A stretch of DNA of 52,318 bases from Candidatus Babeliales bacterium (GTDB lineage Bacteria; Babelota; Babeliae; Babelales; Vermiphilaceae), in NCBI GenBank assembly GCA_020049835.1, contig JAGVLK010000024.1:1-52318 (forward strand), read 5' to 3'. Shown one piece after another: positions 27,238 through 36,000 of the stretch (position 1 is its first letter; every line of letters begins with the position of its first letter). The notes below the pieces were generated by a model that was given only the letters and a program-made list of their open reading frames with translations, made no database searches and was not told the DNA's origin. Position numbers and translations under genes: made by a program.

Positions 27238-27705
27238 TTAATCTATTATGGTAGCGCCATCTTTTGGGGAGGACAGTACTATTTGTGTAAGTGTTCGTAT
27301 GACACCCAATTGGCTTTTTAATGTTTCAGTGATGAATGCTTCTAGTTCTTGAGTATCTTTTACACGCACTTTTAAGAGATAAGAATACTCTCCGGTTATA
27401 TGGTGGCATTCCATTATGGCATTATGCGGAACGATAATGTTTAGGAACTTTTTGCTATGCTCAGGTGTATCGATGAGTAGGTATATAAATGCACAAAGCG
27501 TTTTTTCAAGGGCAGAAGATTCAATAAAAGCGGAGATTTTTCGTATCACGCCATTGGCATGTAGTTTTCTAATTCGTTCGTGTGTAGCGGAGGGTGATAG
27601 ATCAATTTTTTTTGCTATCTCATTGTTCGTCAGTGAAGCATCTTCTTGCAAAAGCTCGATAATTTTTTTGTCCAAACCCTCAATTGCAGTATTTTTTATT
27701 GACAT
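27238..27705 (-). CDS. Lrp/AsnC family transcriptional regulator
   Basis: The 155-residue protein has an N-terminal helix-turn-helix ('LTNNEIAKKIDLSPSATHERIRKL', about 25-48) and a C-terminal RAM ligand-binding domain with 'HITGEYSYLLKVRV'. Lrp-type regulators respond to amino acids. The gene is divergent from a LysE-type exporter, and a perfect inverted repeat lies between the two. This is a common arrangement in which the regulator controls amino-acid export. Confidence 0.92.
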   Translation of the reverse strand: MSIKNTAIEGLDKKIIELLQEDASLTNNEIAKKIDLSPSATHERIRKLHANGVIRKISAFIESSALEKTLCAFIYLLIDTPEHSKKFLNIIVPHNAIMECHHITGEYSYLLKVRVKDTQELEAFITETLKSQLGVIRTLTQIVLSSPKDGATIID

Positions 27706-27720
27706 TTTATATTTTCTTGG

Positions 27721-27760
27721 TATAATTTACTGTAAAATATGTTTTTCATAGTAAATTATA
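27721..27760. promoter_or_regulatory. Perfect 11-bp inverted repeat between lrp-like and lysE-like genes
   Basis: TATAATTTACT (27721-27731) and AGTAAATTATA (27750-27760) are exact reverse complements with an 18-base spacer, centred between the divergent genes. It is the likely operator of the Lrp-type regulator and overlaps AT-rich promoter-like sequence. Confidence 0.65.
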
Positions 27761-27818
27761 CTTAATTTTGCTTAAGGTGTCAATTTTTAGTTTCCTGGTC
27801 AGAGATGAAGAGGTAATC

Positions 27819-28424
27819 ATGTATTTAATGATAAAGGGCATTGCGGTTGGTTTTTCAATAGCGGCGCCCGTTGGAGCCATTGGATTTTTGTGTATACAGC
27901 AAACCTTAAAGGGAGGCATAACTCTGGGGGTTGCATCGGGATTAGGTGCGGCTACGGCTGATATGATGTATGGGATCCTGGTTGCGCTTGGTTTAAAGGC
28001 GACTCAATCGATATTATTGAGCTACAACACAGTGTTGACTCTGTTTGGCGGATTATTTCTTTGCTATCTGGGTGTAAAAAAAATTCGCTCAGTACCGCAT
28101 TTGGATACTACGCAGCCGGTTAAGGATGGTTTGTTAAAAGCCTATGTGGTTACATTTTTTCTGACGCTGACTAATCCTGCAACTATATTAGATTTTGCAG
28201 CTCTTTTTACCGGATTAAATATTGATGTTTCAGGATACATAGAATCTTTAAGCTTTATTGGCGGAGTGTTTATAGGGTCAGCGTTATGGTGGTTATTGTT
28301 ATGTTTTTCGGTAGGTTTGTTTAGGAAAAAAGTATCTGTTCAACTGCTGTACTATATCAACTATATCGCAGGGTTAGCGATAGTTGCGTTTGGTATATAT
28401 GCATTAAGCAAGTTATGGAGATAA
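27819..28424 (+). CDS. LysE family amino-acid exporter
   Basis: The 201-residue inner-membrane protein has about six helices and the LysE/RhtB start 'GIAVGFSIAAPVGAIGFLCIQQTLKGG', with the conserved G-x-x-x-GAA segment following ('GVASGLGAATADMMYG'). It exports amino acids such as lysine, arginine or threonine; the exact substrate is not shown. The ATG at 27819 has GAAGAGG upstream; the open frame extends 17 codons earlier without a binding site. It ends two bases before the start of the GNAT gene. Confidence 0.88.
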   Translation: MYLMIKGIAVGFSIAAPVGAIGFLCIQQTLKGGITLGVASGLGAATADMMYGILVALGLKATQSILLSYNTVLTLFGGLFLCYLGVKKIRSVPHLDTTQPVKDGLLKAYVVTFFLTLTNPATILDFAALFTGLNIDVSGYIESLSFIGGVFIGSALWWLLLCFSVGLFRKKVSVQLLYYINYIAGLAIVAFGIYALSKLWR

Positions 28425-28426
28425 TT

Positions 28427-29062
28427 ATGATGTATAAACTTCTGCTGCTAGCTTTATTGTCGCTCGGTCATTCTTATTATGTGTACAGCTGTGAACATGC
28501 TTTAACTATGCAAGCTACAAGTGCTGATGGCACAACAAGCTATACGATTAGAAAGATGGTCGTAGATGATAGTGAGGCCTTAAAAAAACTCTACCAAAGA
28601 GTTGCATCTCGCGTAGGCGGGCTTGCGCGTACGTATGATGAAATAACAGATGCGTATATTATGCAGTTATTGGTGCGCAGTATAAACAATGGCTTTGCAT
28701 TAGTGGCAGAATATGATGGCACGTTGATTGGTTCTATAATCAAGTACAAGCTTGAGCCAAAAGTTTTTTCGCATGTTTTAACTGAAGGTAGCATCCTCGT
28801 TGACCCGGATTTTCAAGCAAAGGGTATTGGATCGATGCTGATTAAAACGTTGTTACATGAGATTGAAGAACACCATCCGGAAATCTTAAGAGTTGAAATT
28901 ATTGCACGTGAATCTAATCCCGCAATAAAACTATATGAACGCATAGGATTTAAAAAAGAGGGACGATTTGAAGGACGAATAAAAGGTGTAGATGGAAAGC
29001 TTGAAGCTGATATTCCTATGGCGTGGATTAATCCAAAAGTTGAACCATCTGTCTACGACTAA
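28427..29062 (+). CDS. GNAT acetyltransferase with signal peptide
   Basis: The 211-residue protein starts MMYKLLLLALLSLGHSYYVYS, a signal peptide, followed by a complete GNAT domain from about residue 38. The acetyl-CoA loop Q/R-x-x-G-x-G/A is Q130-A-K-G-I-G135 and the family signatures 'SILVDPDFQ' and 'NPAIKLYERIGFKKEGRF' are present. GNAT enzymes need acetyl-CoA, which is not found in the periplasm, so an exported form suggests action inside a host cell or a miscalled signal. GGAG lies six bases before the ATG at 28427. Confidence 0.85.
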   Translation: MMYKLLLLALLSLGHSYYVYSCEHALTMQATSADGTTSYTIRKMVVDDSEALKKLYQRVASRVGGLARTYDEITDAYIMQLLVRSINNGFALVAEYDGTLIGSIIKYKLEPKVFSHVLTEGSILVDPDFQAKGIGSMLIKTLLHEIEEHHPEILRVEIIARESNPAIKLYERIGFKKEGRFEGRIKGVDGKLEADIPMAWINPKVEPSVYD

Positions 29063-29763
29063 AAGTTGTTTCTTAATTTATTCCCTTGCGCATCTACCGC
29101 GTATATAACGGGTACACCTTGTTCTATAAAGAGTTCCATAGCAAATGGAAATGCATCAACGTGCACTGCGGCTTCAAGATCCGTAAACGGAAAAAGTTCA
29201 TTATTTGCAGTAAACAGGTTGCCTGCAGGTGACAAATGCACACGTTCAATAAATGGGGCTAATGGAACATCAGAGGTTCCTTGTATGCGTGCATCTAAGT
29301 AATCTGCGAGTGCAAGATCTTCATCACCGTTATTCTTGCCGGTTATAACGAATGTTACGGTTGTTGGGTTGAGTACGCGTATACGCTGCAGAGTAGCTTC
29401 AGCAACGGCAAAGCTGGTAATCAGAATTTTTTGTGATGTTAATGATCGAACGATGCCTTGCGTGCCTGCGGGGGTGCGCAGTATTATTGTATAACCGGTA
29501 AGGTCTAGTTTTCGGATTTCAGTCGGCGAATTGCTTACATCAAAACCTTCAATACGTTTGCCCATTGAGTCTCCTCCCATTATTAAACAACGATCATATT
29601 GATTTTTTAGATCAAATGCTTCCTCTTGTGTTGACACAGGGATAATGTTGTCAGCTCCAGCCGCAAAAGCATATGCAGCTGTGGTGAATGCACGTAATAC
29701 GTCGATGACGACTACGCATTCGGCGGTGACCTTTTCGGGTGTATGTAGTTTTTGAATATGCAT
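29059..29763 (-). CDS. ComB-like protein (2-phosphosulfolactate phosphatase family)
   Basis: The 234-residue protein matches the ComB family (PF04029): 'VVVIDVLRAFTTAAYAFAAGAD', 'LIMGGDSMGK' and 'ILRTPAGTQG' are its conserved blocks. In archaea ComB makes sulfolactate for coenzyme M, but bacterial members outside that pathway are common and their reaction is unclear. I chose the ATG at 29761-29763, preceded by AAGG with a short spacer; longer starts would overlap the end of the upstream glycosyltransferase gene. It is tail-to-tail with the GNAT gene, overlapping by four bases. Confidence 0.82.
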   Translation of the reverse strand: MHIQKLHTPEKVTAECVVVIDVLRAFTTAAYAFAAGADNIIPVSTQEEAFDLKNQYDRCLIMGGDSMGKRIEGFDVSNSPTEIRKLDLTGYTIILRTPAGTQGIVRSLTSQKILITSFAVAEATLQRIRVLNPTTVTFVITGKNNGDEDLALADYLDARIQGTSDVPLAPFIERVHLSPAGNLFTANNELFPFTDLEAAVHVDAFPFAMELFIEQGVPVIYAVDAQGNKLRNNF

Positions 29764-29788
29764 GTGAATACCTTTTATCTGTTTTATA

Positions 29789-30949
29789 CTAATCATAGTT
29801 GAAGCTGGTTGGGGGTAATGGTACTTTTTTTGTAGGCACAATAAGGTCGCCATATGTATCGAGCAGCTGTTCGCTGCCTGCTGCTTTAAACTGGAGGTTA
29901 TGTTGATGGCGGCCGTTTCTATCAACTTTGACGCCAAATGGTGCTATACCATCTTCATGGTAATCATAGGGCTTTTGACCTGCATGAGTTGTAAGAGTTC
30001 CTAATCCTTCAAGATGATAAAGGTATTTAAACATGTTCGTATAGCTATCATACACGCATTGTTGCAGCTGTTTCATTTTACTCTCTTGGGGGCGATTAAA
30101 AAATTTTTCTTCCACTTCTAAAGAGTAAAAACCTCGATTGATATTAAGCTCTAGAATCGCTATTTTTAGCGCTTGTAGAAGATGCGAATTTTGATTACTT
30201 ATTATTTGAAATCCATTTTCAAATCTACTAAATGCGCTATGCGCCATCACTATGCCATATTGTCTAAGTTTTTGCAATGTAGCCGCATCAAAAAGTTCCT
30301 GACGCGATAATGGCTGCATATCAATATCAGCATACACAAAATATGTTGGTTGAGGAATAGAGACGGTATGAATTGCAGCACATACGCGTAACAAGTCAAC
30401 TCGAAAATAAACTGGCATTTTAGCTGAAAATACTTCCGCATGTTGTTGTACGTCAGAAAGTTCACGAACATCCTTTAGTTCAATGGGTGCCATGCGCCAG
30501 TGCTTTAAACTTTGTGCCGCAATCATCTTTTTGGTATTTTGTACTGCCTCAGGAGAAATGAGTGCACCATCGTACCAAAGATTTACTTTCCCTTTGTTAT
30601 TAACTGCACCCCACCTTAAAGCATTATCTAAAAAATTTTCTTTAAAGCTGGCTTCATCAGTCGATGGGTGTATATAAAGCTGATCTGTTTGTAGGTTTCT
30701 ATTAATCCACATAAGGTTGATAGAATAATTCAGTGCTGCAGAATCATCTTGTTCTTGCATGCTGCGTTGTGCACAATATAATCCTGATCCAACAAGTAAC
30801 GAGGTGCCGCCGGTAATGGCGCATGTTCGTTTGCTAGGTAATGCATTGCTTGCACGTGTCCAAAGTGTCTTTAAATTATGGAAATAGCTTGTATGCGTTG
30901 GTTGAATAATAACGCTTATTCCTAATAATAACCATTCTATTCTTTTCAT
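29789..30949 (-). CDS. Exported glycosyltransferase with DXD motif (toxin-like)
   Basis: The 386-residue protein has a signal-like N-terminus (MKRIEWLLLGISVIIQPTHT) and a second hydrophobic stretch near 45-60. The catalytic region resembles the sugar-binding DXD group that includes TcdA/TcdB, Legionella glucosyltransferases and OCH1-type (GT32) enzymes: 'INLMWINRNLQ' (77-87), 'NLWYDGA' (123-129), 'YFRVDLLR' (181-188) and the metal-binding 'YADIDMQPL' with D208 and D210. Toxins of this type modify host proteins, while bacterial relatives build glycans. An export signal plus this fold makes a host-directed effector plausible, but no translocation motif is proven. AGGGG lies before the ATG. Confidence 0.75.
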   Translation of the reverse strand: MKRIEWLLLGISVIIQPTHTSYFHNLKTLWTRASNALPSKRTCAITGGTSLLVGSGLYCAQRSMQEQDDSAALNYSINLMWINRNLQTDQLYIHPSTDEASFKENFLDNALRWGAVNNKGKVNLWYDGALISPEAVQNTKKMIAAQSLKHWRMAPIELKDVRELSDVQQHAEVFSAKMPVYFRVDLLRVCAAIHTVSIPQPTYFVYADIDMQPLSRQELFDAATLQKLRQYGIVMAHSAFSRFENGFQIISNQNSHLLQALKIAILELNINRGFYSLEVEEKFFNRPQESKMKQLQQCVYDSYTNMFKYLYHLEGLGTLTTHAGQKPYDYHEDGIAPFGVKVDRNGRHQHNLQFKAAGSEQLLDTYGDLIVPTKKVPLPPTSFNYD

Positions 30950-31182
30950 AGTATTTTTCCCCTAAAATCGCTGCATTTGTGCATAATTAATGCATATATT
31001 TTAATGTTACCATTTTTACATAGATATGTCAAGGCGCCAAAACAGGGTTATTTGGTGGCATGAAGTATTCATTGCTGTCGCAATTACACTGAGTATTCTT
31101 ATTTTAAAAGTGGCAACTGTGGTATAGATATGGTAGTATGCAACCTATCATGTATATTCATTTAAAGAAGGAAATAAACTAT

Positions 31183-33255
31183 ATGAAAAATTTTTATATG
31201 CGTTTTGCAGCATGCATTATGGCGACAGTGATGTATTGCTCTCTACAGCCGATATCCATGCCAATAGTTTCTACACCCGAGCAAGTTTGGGATTTATTTA
31301 CTACAACACCTGAAGCTTTACAGCAACAGACGCAAGATGCTATTGAGCAAGCTGCGCTAGCGCTACAAGCAATTATTGACATACCGACAGAAGAGCGCAC
31401 ATTCGATAATACCTGTCGAGCTCTTGATAGTTTAACGTTTGGATCGTCACTTTTACTTGTGCAAAATGTGTCGCGCATATTGCTGAATACCCATCCGGAT
31501 GAAGCGCTGCGTGCTGCAGCACAGGAAAATAAAGCACGCATTGAACGTTATCTCATTGATATTTGGTCGAATGCCGAGCTCTATCAAGCAGTTGTAGATT
31601 ATGATACACAGCATGATGCTGCCTTATTAAGCTCAGAAGAGCGTTATTATCTACACAAAGCACTCCATAGATTTAAAACTTCAGGGGCACATCTGCCTGA
31701 AACAGAGCGTATGCATGTGCATAACCTTTTGCAAGAAATTGGGCAGTTGTGTGCAACGTTTTCTAATGCCGTTATGCAAGATACACGTTATTTTACTGCA
31801 ACCGCACAAGAACTTGATGGGGTGGCGGAATCATTTTTAGAAAATCTGCCGCGTAGCACGCCTGAAACGTATAAAATAGTATGCACGTACCCTAATTATG
31901 CGCAGATTCTATCTTTTTGCACAGTTGCTCAAACGCGCAAGCGCATGTATGAAATTTTTAACAATAGAGCTTATCCCGCAAATGAAACGGTGCTTGAGCA
32001 AATTATACTCAAACGGCATCAACTTGCTCAAGTTCTTGGTTATCAAACATTTGCACATCTTGATATTGCAGATCAGATGGCGCAAACTCCTGAGCATGTA
32101 GAGGCATTTCTTGAAAGATTGTTGGTATGCAGCCAGAAAAAAGCGCTTGCCGAATTTGCCGCGTATGTACAATACTTACCAAAAGAGCTTGTATATGAAG
32201 ATGGTACAGTTGATGGGTGGAACACAATGTTTGCACGGACAGCATATATCAAAAATCAATATGCATTTGATCAGCAAGAGTTTGCAGCGTATGTAGCATT
32301 AGATACTACGGTAGAGCGTATGCTTGGTATATATGAAGATTTCTTTTCATTACGTATGCATATAGAGGACAATCAAGGAGCTTGGCACAAAGATGTAAAG
32401 CTTATAAGTGTTCGTGATCGCCAATCAGATGTATTGCTGGGACATATTATTTTAGATCTGGTGCCACGCGAGAAAAAGTTTGGACATTTCTGGACTATGC
32501 CGGTTATTCCGGCGCTGCCACATGCAACACCGGCAGTACCTGCAGTAGTCGCTATCATTGGTAATTTTCCAAACTGTTTGACCTTAGACTTTGGTGGTGG
32601 CATTGGAGGCATTGTTACGCTGTTCCATGAACTTGGACATGCTTTTCATGAACTGCTCAGTGCAACTAAGTTAGCCTCATCTGCGGGAATGAATGTTCCG
32701 CTTGATTTTATAGAAATGCCGTCCAATACTTTGGAGCGTTTTGTTTGGCAGCCTGCGACTCTTAAAAGAATAGGTAAACATATGCATACCGGCAACGAGA
32801 TGCCCGATGAGTTGATCGCGCAAGCGTTATCATTAGAATCATCGCTTACGGGTAATTTTATGCTGAAATTGATTAATGGAGGGCTGTTTGCGTTGCATCT
32901 GTTTGGAGCTCCGACAGAACATACTATTGCAACATTGTATCAAGAGATTGGTGGTCGCGTATACCCGCATATCCGGAACAACGAGCTTGACCATTTTTAC
33001 GCCTCATTTGGACATTTGGTGGATATGTATTTTACAAAATATTATGGCTATGCATGGTCATCAGTGCTGGCATACGATCTGTTTAGCAAAATACAGCAAG
33101 ACGGCTTTTTGGATGCTGGGGTAGGCAAGCGTTATAGGGATCAGGTTATTGCTGCAGGTGGCAGTGCTCATCCGCAGAATCTTTTAACTAATTTTATTGG
33201 TCGTTCGCCAAATGAAGAGGCATTCTTTAAGGCCATGGGATTTGAAAATGAATAA
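31183..33255 (+). CDS. Exported M3 family oligoendopeptidase
   Basis: The 690-residue protein is an M3 zinc metallopeptidase (thimet oligopeptidase/OpdA/Dcp type). The zinc site is HELGH (482-486) with the third ligand in 'DFIEMPS' about 25 residues later, as the family requires. The start is the ATG at 31183 with AAGGA upstream, followed by a signal peptide 'FAACIMATVMYCSLQPIS'. Dcp and OpdA are cytoplasmic in Escherichia coli, so the signal is notable. It would degrade short peptides in the envelope or outside. The transporter gene begins eight bases after its stop codon. Confidence 0.9.
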   Translation: MKNFYMRFAACIMATVMYCSLQPISMPIVSTPEQVWDLFTTTPEALQQQTQDAIEQAALALQAIIDIPTEERTFDNTCRALDSLTFGSSLLLVQNVSRILLNTHPDEALRAAAQENKARIERYLIDIWSNAELYQAVVDYDTQHDAALLSSEERYYLHKALHRFKTSGAHLPETERMHVHNLLQEIGQLCATFSNAVMQDTRYFTATAQELDGVAESFLENLPRSTPETYKIVCTYPNYAQILSFCTVAQTRKRMYEIFNNRAYPANETVLEQIILKRHQLAQVLGYQTFAHLDIADQMAQTPEHVEAFLERLLVCSQKKALAEFAAYVQYLPKELVYEDGTVDGWNTMFARTAYIKNQYAFDQQEFAAYVALDTTVERMLGIYEDFFSLRMHIEDNQGAWHKDVKLISVRDRQSDVLLGHIILDLVPREKKFGHFWTMPVIPALPHATPAVPAVVAIIGNFPNCLTLDFGGGIGGIVTLFHELGHAFHELLSATKLASSAGMNVPLDFIEMPSNTLERFVWQPATLKRIGKHMHTGNEMPDELIAQALSLESSLTGNFMLKLINGGLFALHLFGAPTEHTIATLYQEIGGRVYPHIRNNELDHFYASFGHLVDMYFTKYYGYAWSSVLAYDLFSKIQQDGFLDAGVGKRYRDQVIAAGGSAHPQNLLTNFIGRSPNEEAFFKAMGFENE

Positions 33256-33263
33256 GGAGTAGC

Positions 33264-34160
33264 ATGTTTATTATATTATTGATGTATGCATTGACAACGC
33301 TGCCGCTTTCAAAATTATTATTGAGTTATACGCAGCCACTCTATTTAATTGGATTGCGCATGTCCATTGCCGGGGTGCTTTTACTTGCATATTATTGGTT
33401 TACACGCTCCAGTACGCGAGGCATAACACGCGCTCACATAGGTTTATTTGCACAGGCTGCTTTGTTTGCAATTTTGATTCCCTATTTTCTGCGCTATTGG
33501 GGCCTCATGCATGCAGTAACACCGCGTGCGGATATCTGGTATATGACAGGGCCAATCATCACCTATGCATTGGCTACATGGCGTGGCATTGAAAGCATTA
33601 CCTGGGCAAAAACAGGGGCGCTGTGTTTGGGATATATAGGATTATTTATCAGCATGGGCAAGCCACTGCATGCATATATTGCGCATGCAGGCGAACCTGC
33701 AGAGCTTGCTATCATTGCATCGGTGATGAGTTTTGCTTACGGTTGGTATCTTATTCGGCATTTGATGGTTGCATATGATTATTCACCTGCATTGGTGCAT
33801 GGTGTTACCATGTTTCCGGCAGGCATCGGGGCGTTGGGTCTGGCTGCACTGCTTGAACCGATGACAGTTGTCGGTGACGGTATACAGTTTATGCTTATGT
33901 TGGCAGCGGTTATTCTGGTGAGTAACATAACGACGCATACGTTGTATGCAACGCTTTTAAATACGTATAGCTTGACGTTTGTGCAACTGTGTAGTTTCAG
34001 TCTGCCCGTGTTTATGCAGTTGCGTGATGGTATTTTCGGTATTGCACCGTGCTCGCCTTCTCTATTGCAAGCAGCACCATGTATTGTTGGTAGTATAATG
34101 TTATTTTATTATGCAGAACAAGCGTATGCACAAACTGCTAAGCGTTTAGCGATTTTCTGA
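33264..34160 (+). CDS. DMT (EamA-like) transporter
   Basis: The 298-residue protein has about ten hydrophobic segments in the duplicated EamA arrangement of the drug/metabolite transporter superfamily ('YLIGLRMSIAGVLLLAYYWF', 'RADIWYMTGPIITYALATW' in the first half). It is an inner-membrane exporter or importer of a small metabolite; none can be named. It follows the M3 peptidase gene by eight bases with AAGGAG as ribosome binding site, so the two are co-transcribed. It ends with TGA, which shows that TGA is a stop codon here. Confidence 0.82.
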   Translation: MFIILLMYALTTLPLSKLLLSYTQPLYLIGLRMSIAGVLLLAYYWFTRSSTRGITRAHIGLFAQAALFAILIPYFLRYWGLMHAVTPRADIWYMTGPIITYALATWRGIESITWAKTGALCLGYIGLFISMGKPLHAYIAHAGEPAELAIIASVMSFAYGWYLIRHLMVAYDYSPALVHGVTMFPAGIGALGLAALLEPMTVVGDGIQFMLMLAAVILVSNITTHTLYATLLNTYSLTFVQLCSFSLPVFMQLRDGIFGIAPCSPSLLQAAPCIVGSIMLFYYAEQAYAQTAKRLAIF

Positions 34161-34161
34161 C

Positions 34162-34190
34162 TTGACGTCCACACATAAGCATATTACAGT
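34162..34190 (+). promoter_or_regulatory. Sigma-70-like promoter of the GH3 gene
   Basis: TTGACG (34162-34167) and TACAGT (34185-34190) are 17 bases apart, directly after the stop codon of the transporter gene and 53 bases before the GH3 start codon. Confidence 0.6.
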
Positions 34191-34243
34191 TGGAGCAGCT
34201 GTGTCATTGAGCCATAATTAACCCGCAATTAAAGGAAATAGTA

Positions 34244-35356
34244 ATGAAGAAACTATATAGTATTTGTCTGTTGGGCCTGTTATTTTATAGCGCACCAATG
34301 CGTGCAAAATTTCAAGCACCGGACGACATCCAGCAAATGCTCGCCAGTATGAGCATCGAACAAAAGATTGGCCAACTGTTTATGGTGGCAGTGCTGTCTG
34401 AACCAGAATTTAATCCCGGATATGAACGTAGTGTTTATACACTTGACGCCGATTACGTTGAACATCTTATCAGAAATTATCATGTAGGTGGTGTTGTTTT
34501 CCTTGGTACGGGGAGTAAAGAGGCTGTGCGTACGATGGTTGACAGGTTCCAAGCGTCTGCAGAAATTCCATTGCTTATGGCGCTTGATGCTGAATGGGGA
34601 TCGGCAATGCGTTTAGTTGATGGCTTTTGCTGTGAAAAAAATAAACAGCTTGCACGTCGCACCAACCAAGAAATACATGATATTGCAGTGCAAATTGGCA
34701 ATGAATTAAAAGAACTTGGGCTGCATATTAATTTTGCTCCTGTAGTTGATGTTAATACCAATCCTAAAAACCCGGTTATTGGGGTGCGTTCATTTGGGAG
34801 CATTCCTGAGCTGGTTGCATCTAAAGCGACAGCATATATGCAAGGGCTGCATGATGCGGGTATTATTTCATGTGCAAAACATTTTCCTGGCCATGGTGAT
34901 ACTGCGGTTGATTCGCATGTTGATTTACCACAACTTAAGCATGATAAAAAAAGATTGCACTCGGTTGAGCTGTATCCATTTGTGCAGATGATCAAAGTGG
35001 AGGTTCCGATGATTATGGTTGGCCATTTATCGGTGCCTGCGTTTGATGCCACGGGAACAGCCGCATCGGTATCGCGTCCAATTGTGCACGGTCTCTTGCG
35101 TGAGCAACTTGGTTTTAAAAGCATAATTATAACTGATGGGTTAGGTATGGGTGCGCTCAGAGATTTTGGCAAACCGGGTGAACTTGAATGTGCTGCCGTG
35201 TGCGCAGGCAATGATATAGTGCTTTGTCCGGTGCATGTACCGGAAGCCGTTGCGTGTATTAACCAAGCGCTAACTGATGGTCGTTTGGGTATGCAGGAGT
35301 TAGATGAACATGTGTTGCGTGTGTTAATGGCTAAACGGCGTGCGCAATTGTGTTAA
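34244..35356 (+). CDS. nagZ: Exported beta-N-acetylhexosaminidase, GH3 (NagZ-like)
   Basis: NagZ removes N-acetylglucosamine from peptidoglycan fragments. The 370-residue protein has the NagZ-type GH3 domain with 'KHFPGHGDTAVDSHVDLP', where H217 and D219 form the acid/base pair on a flexible loop, and the nucleophile D298 in 'IITDGLGMGAL'. It has a signal peptide (MKKLYSICLLGLLFYSAPMRA), whereas Gram-negative NagZ is cytoplasmic; secreted forms exist in other bacteria. It therefore probably works on the cell wall in the envelope. Together with murA it shows that the organism makes peptidoglycan. Confidence 0.9.
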   Translation: MKKLYSICLLGLLFYSAPMRAKFQAPDDIQQMLASMSIEQKIGQLFMVAVLSEPEFNPGYERSVYTLDADYVEHLIRNYHVGGVVFLGTGSKEAVRTMVDRFQASAEIPLLMALDAEWGSAMRLVDGFCCEKNKQLARRTNQEIHDIAVQIGNELKELGLHINFAPVVDVNTNPKNPVIGVRSFGSIPELVASKATAYMQGLHDAGIISCAKHFPGHGDTAVDSHVDLPQLKHDKKRLHSVELYPFVQMIKVEVPMIMVGHLSVPAFDATGTAASVSRPIVHGLLREQLGFKSIIITDGLGMGALRDFGKPGELECAAVCAGNDIVLCPVHVPEAVACINQALTDGRLGMQELDEHVLRVLMAKRRAQLC

Positions 35357-35372
35357 TTACGAAAGGTACATT

Positions 35373-35930
35373 GTGAAAAAATCGCTGTTCTATATTCTGT
35401 TTTTGGCAATGTTGAGTATGCGTATGCATGCACTTTTTCAATCTCTTCCACCGGTGCCTCAAACTATTATACAGGCTCACAACAACGGTTTTGAAGTAGG
35501 TCTGTTGTTACCGTTAGTCGGTATACCGTATGGGCATTATCGATTGAGACATGTGAGCTGCGCATACAGTAATCTGCATTGGGGTAATACTATTGCAGCA
35601 GAACGTCTGTTAGCAGATATGCATGGCATAGCATTGCATGAACAACAACAGAAAGCTTTTTGCACGGCATATATTGCACTGCGTGAAGCTTTAGGAGATT
35701 TAAAAACGGAAAAAGCTGTTTTAGAACATGAAAAAGAATGTGATGCAATTGTGCAAACGTCTGGCCTTACACGGGTTACGCACAACAATCTCGTGCAAAA
35801 GCTAACCTATGATTATAATTTTTGGGACGGCATGATATCTGGCAGCGCGACGTCAACAATAGTATTGGTATCCATTGGGCTATTGAGTTACATTAAAGCA
35901 TATCCAGCAAACGATTCAGCTATGCAATAG
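35373..35930 (+). CDS. Exported or membrane protein of unknown function
   Basis: I do not recognise a family. The start is a GTG at 35373 with GAAAGG upstream; the open frame reaches back into the GH3 gene. A signal peptide (KKSLFYILFLAMLSMRMHA) is followed by about 120 soluble residues with a helical 'EALGDLKTEKAVLEHEKECDAI' section, then a C-terminal transmembrane helix near 155-172 ('SGSATSTIVLVSIGLLSYI'). It could be a membrane-anchored periplasmic protein. It is close behind the GH3 gene and may be co-transcribed. Confidence 0.65.
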   Translation: MKKSLFYILFLAMLSMRMHALFQSLPPVPQTIIQAHNNGFEVGLLLPLVGIPYGHYRLRHVSCAYSNLHWGNTIAAERLLADMHGIALHEQQQKAFCTAYIALREALGDLKTEKAVLEHEKECDAIVQTSGLTRVTHNNLVQKLTYDYNFWDGMISGSATSTIVLVSIGLLSYIKAYPANDSAMQ

Positions 35931-36000
35931 GCAAATGCATTGCTTTCTGCTAACATACATATGATATGGGTTCAGACAATCTTAACAGAAGAAGCTCATC

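Noticed and set aside
34158-34160. Alternative genetic code with TGA as a sense codon
   Set aside because: TGA closes the DMT transporter frame at its expected length, and known proteins here need no in-frame TGA read-through.
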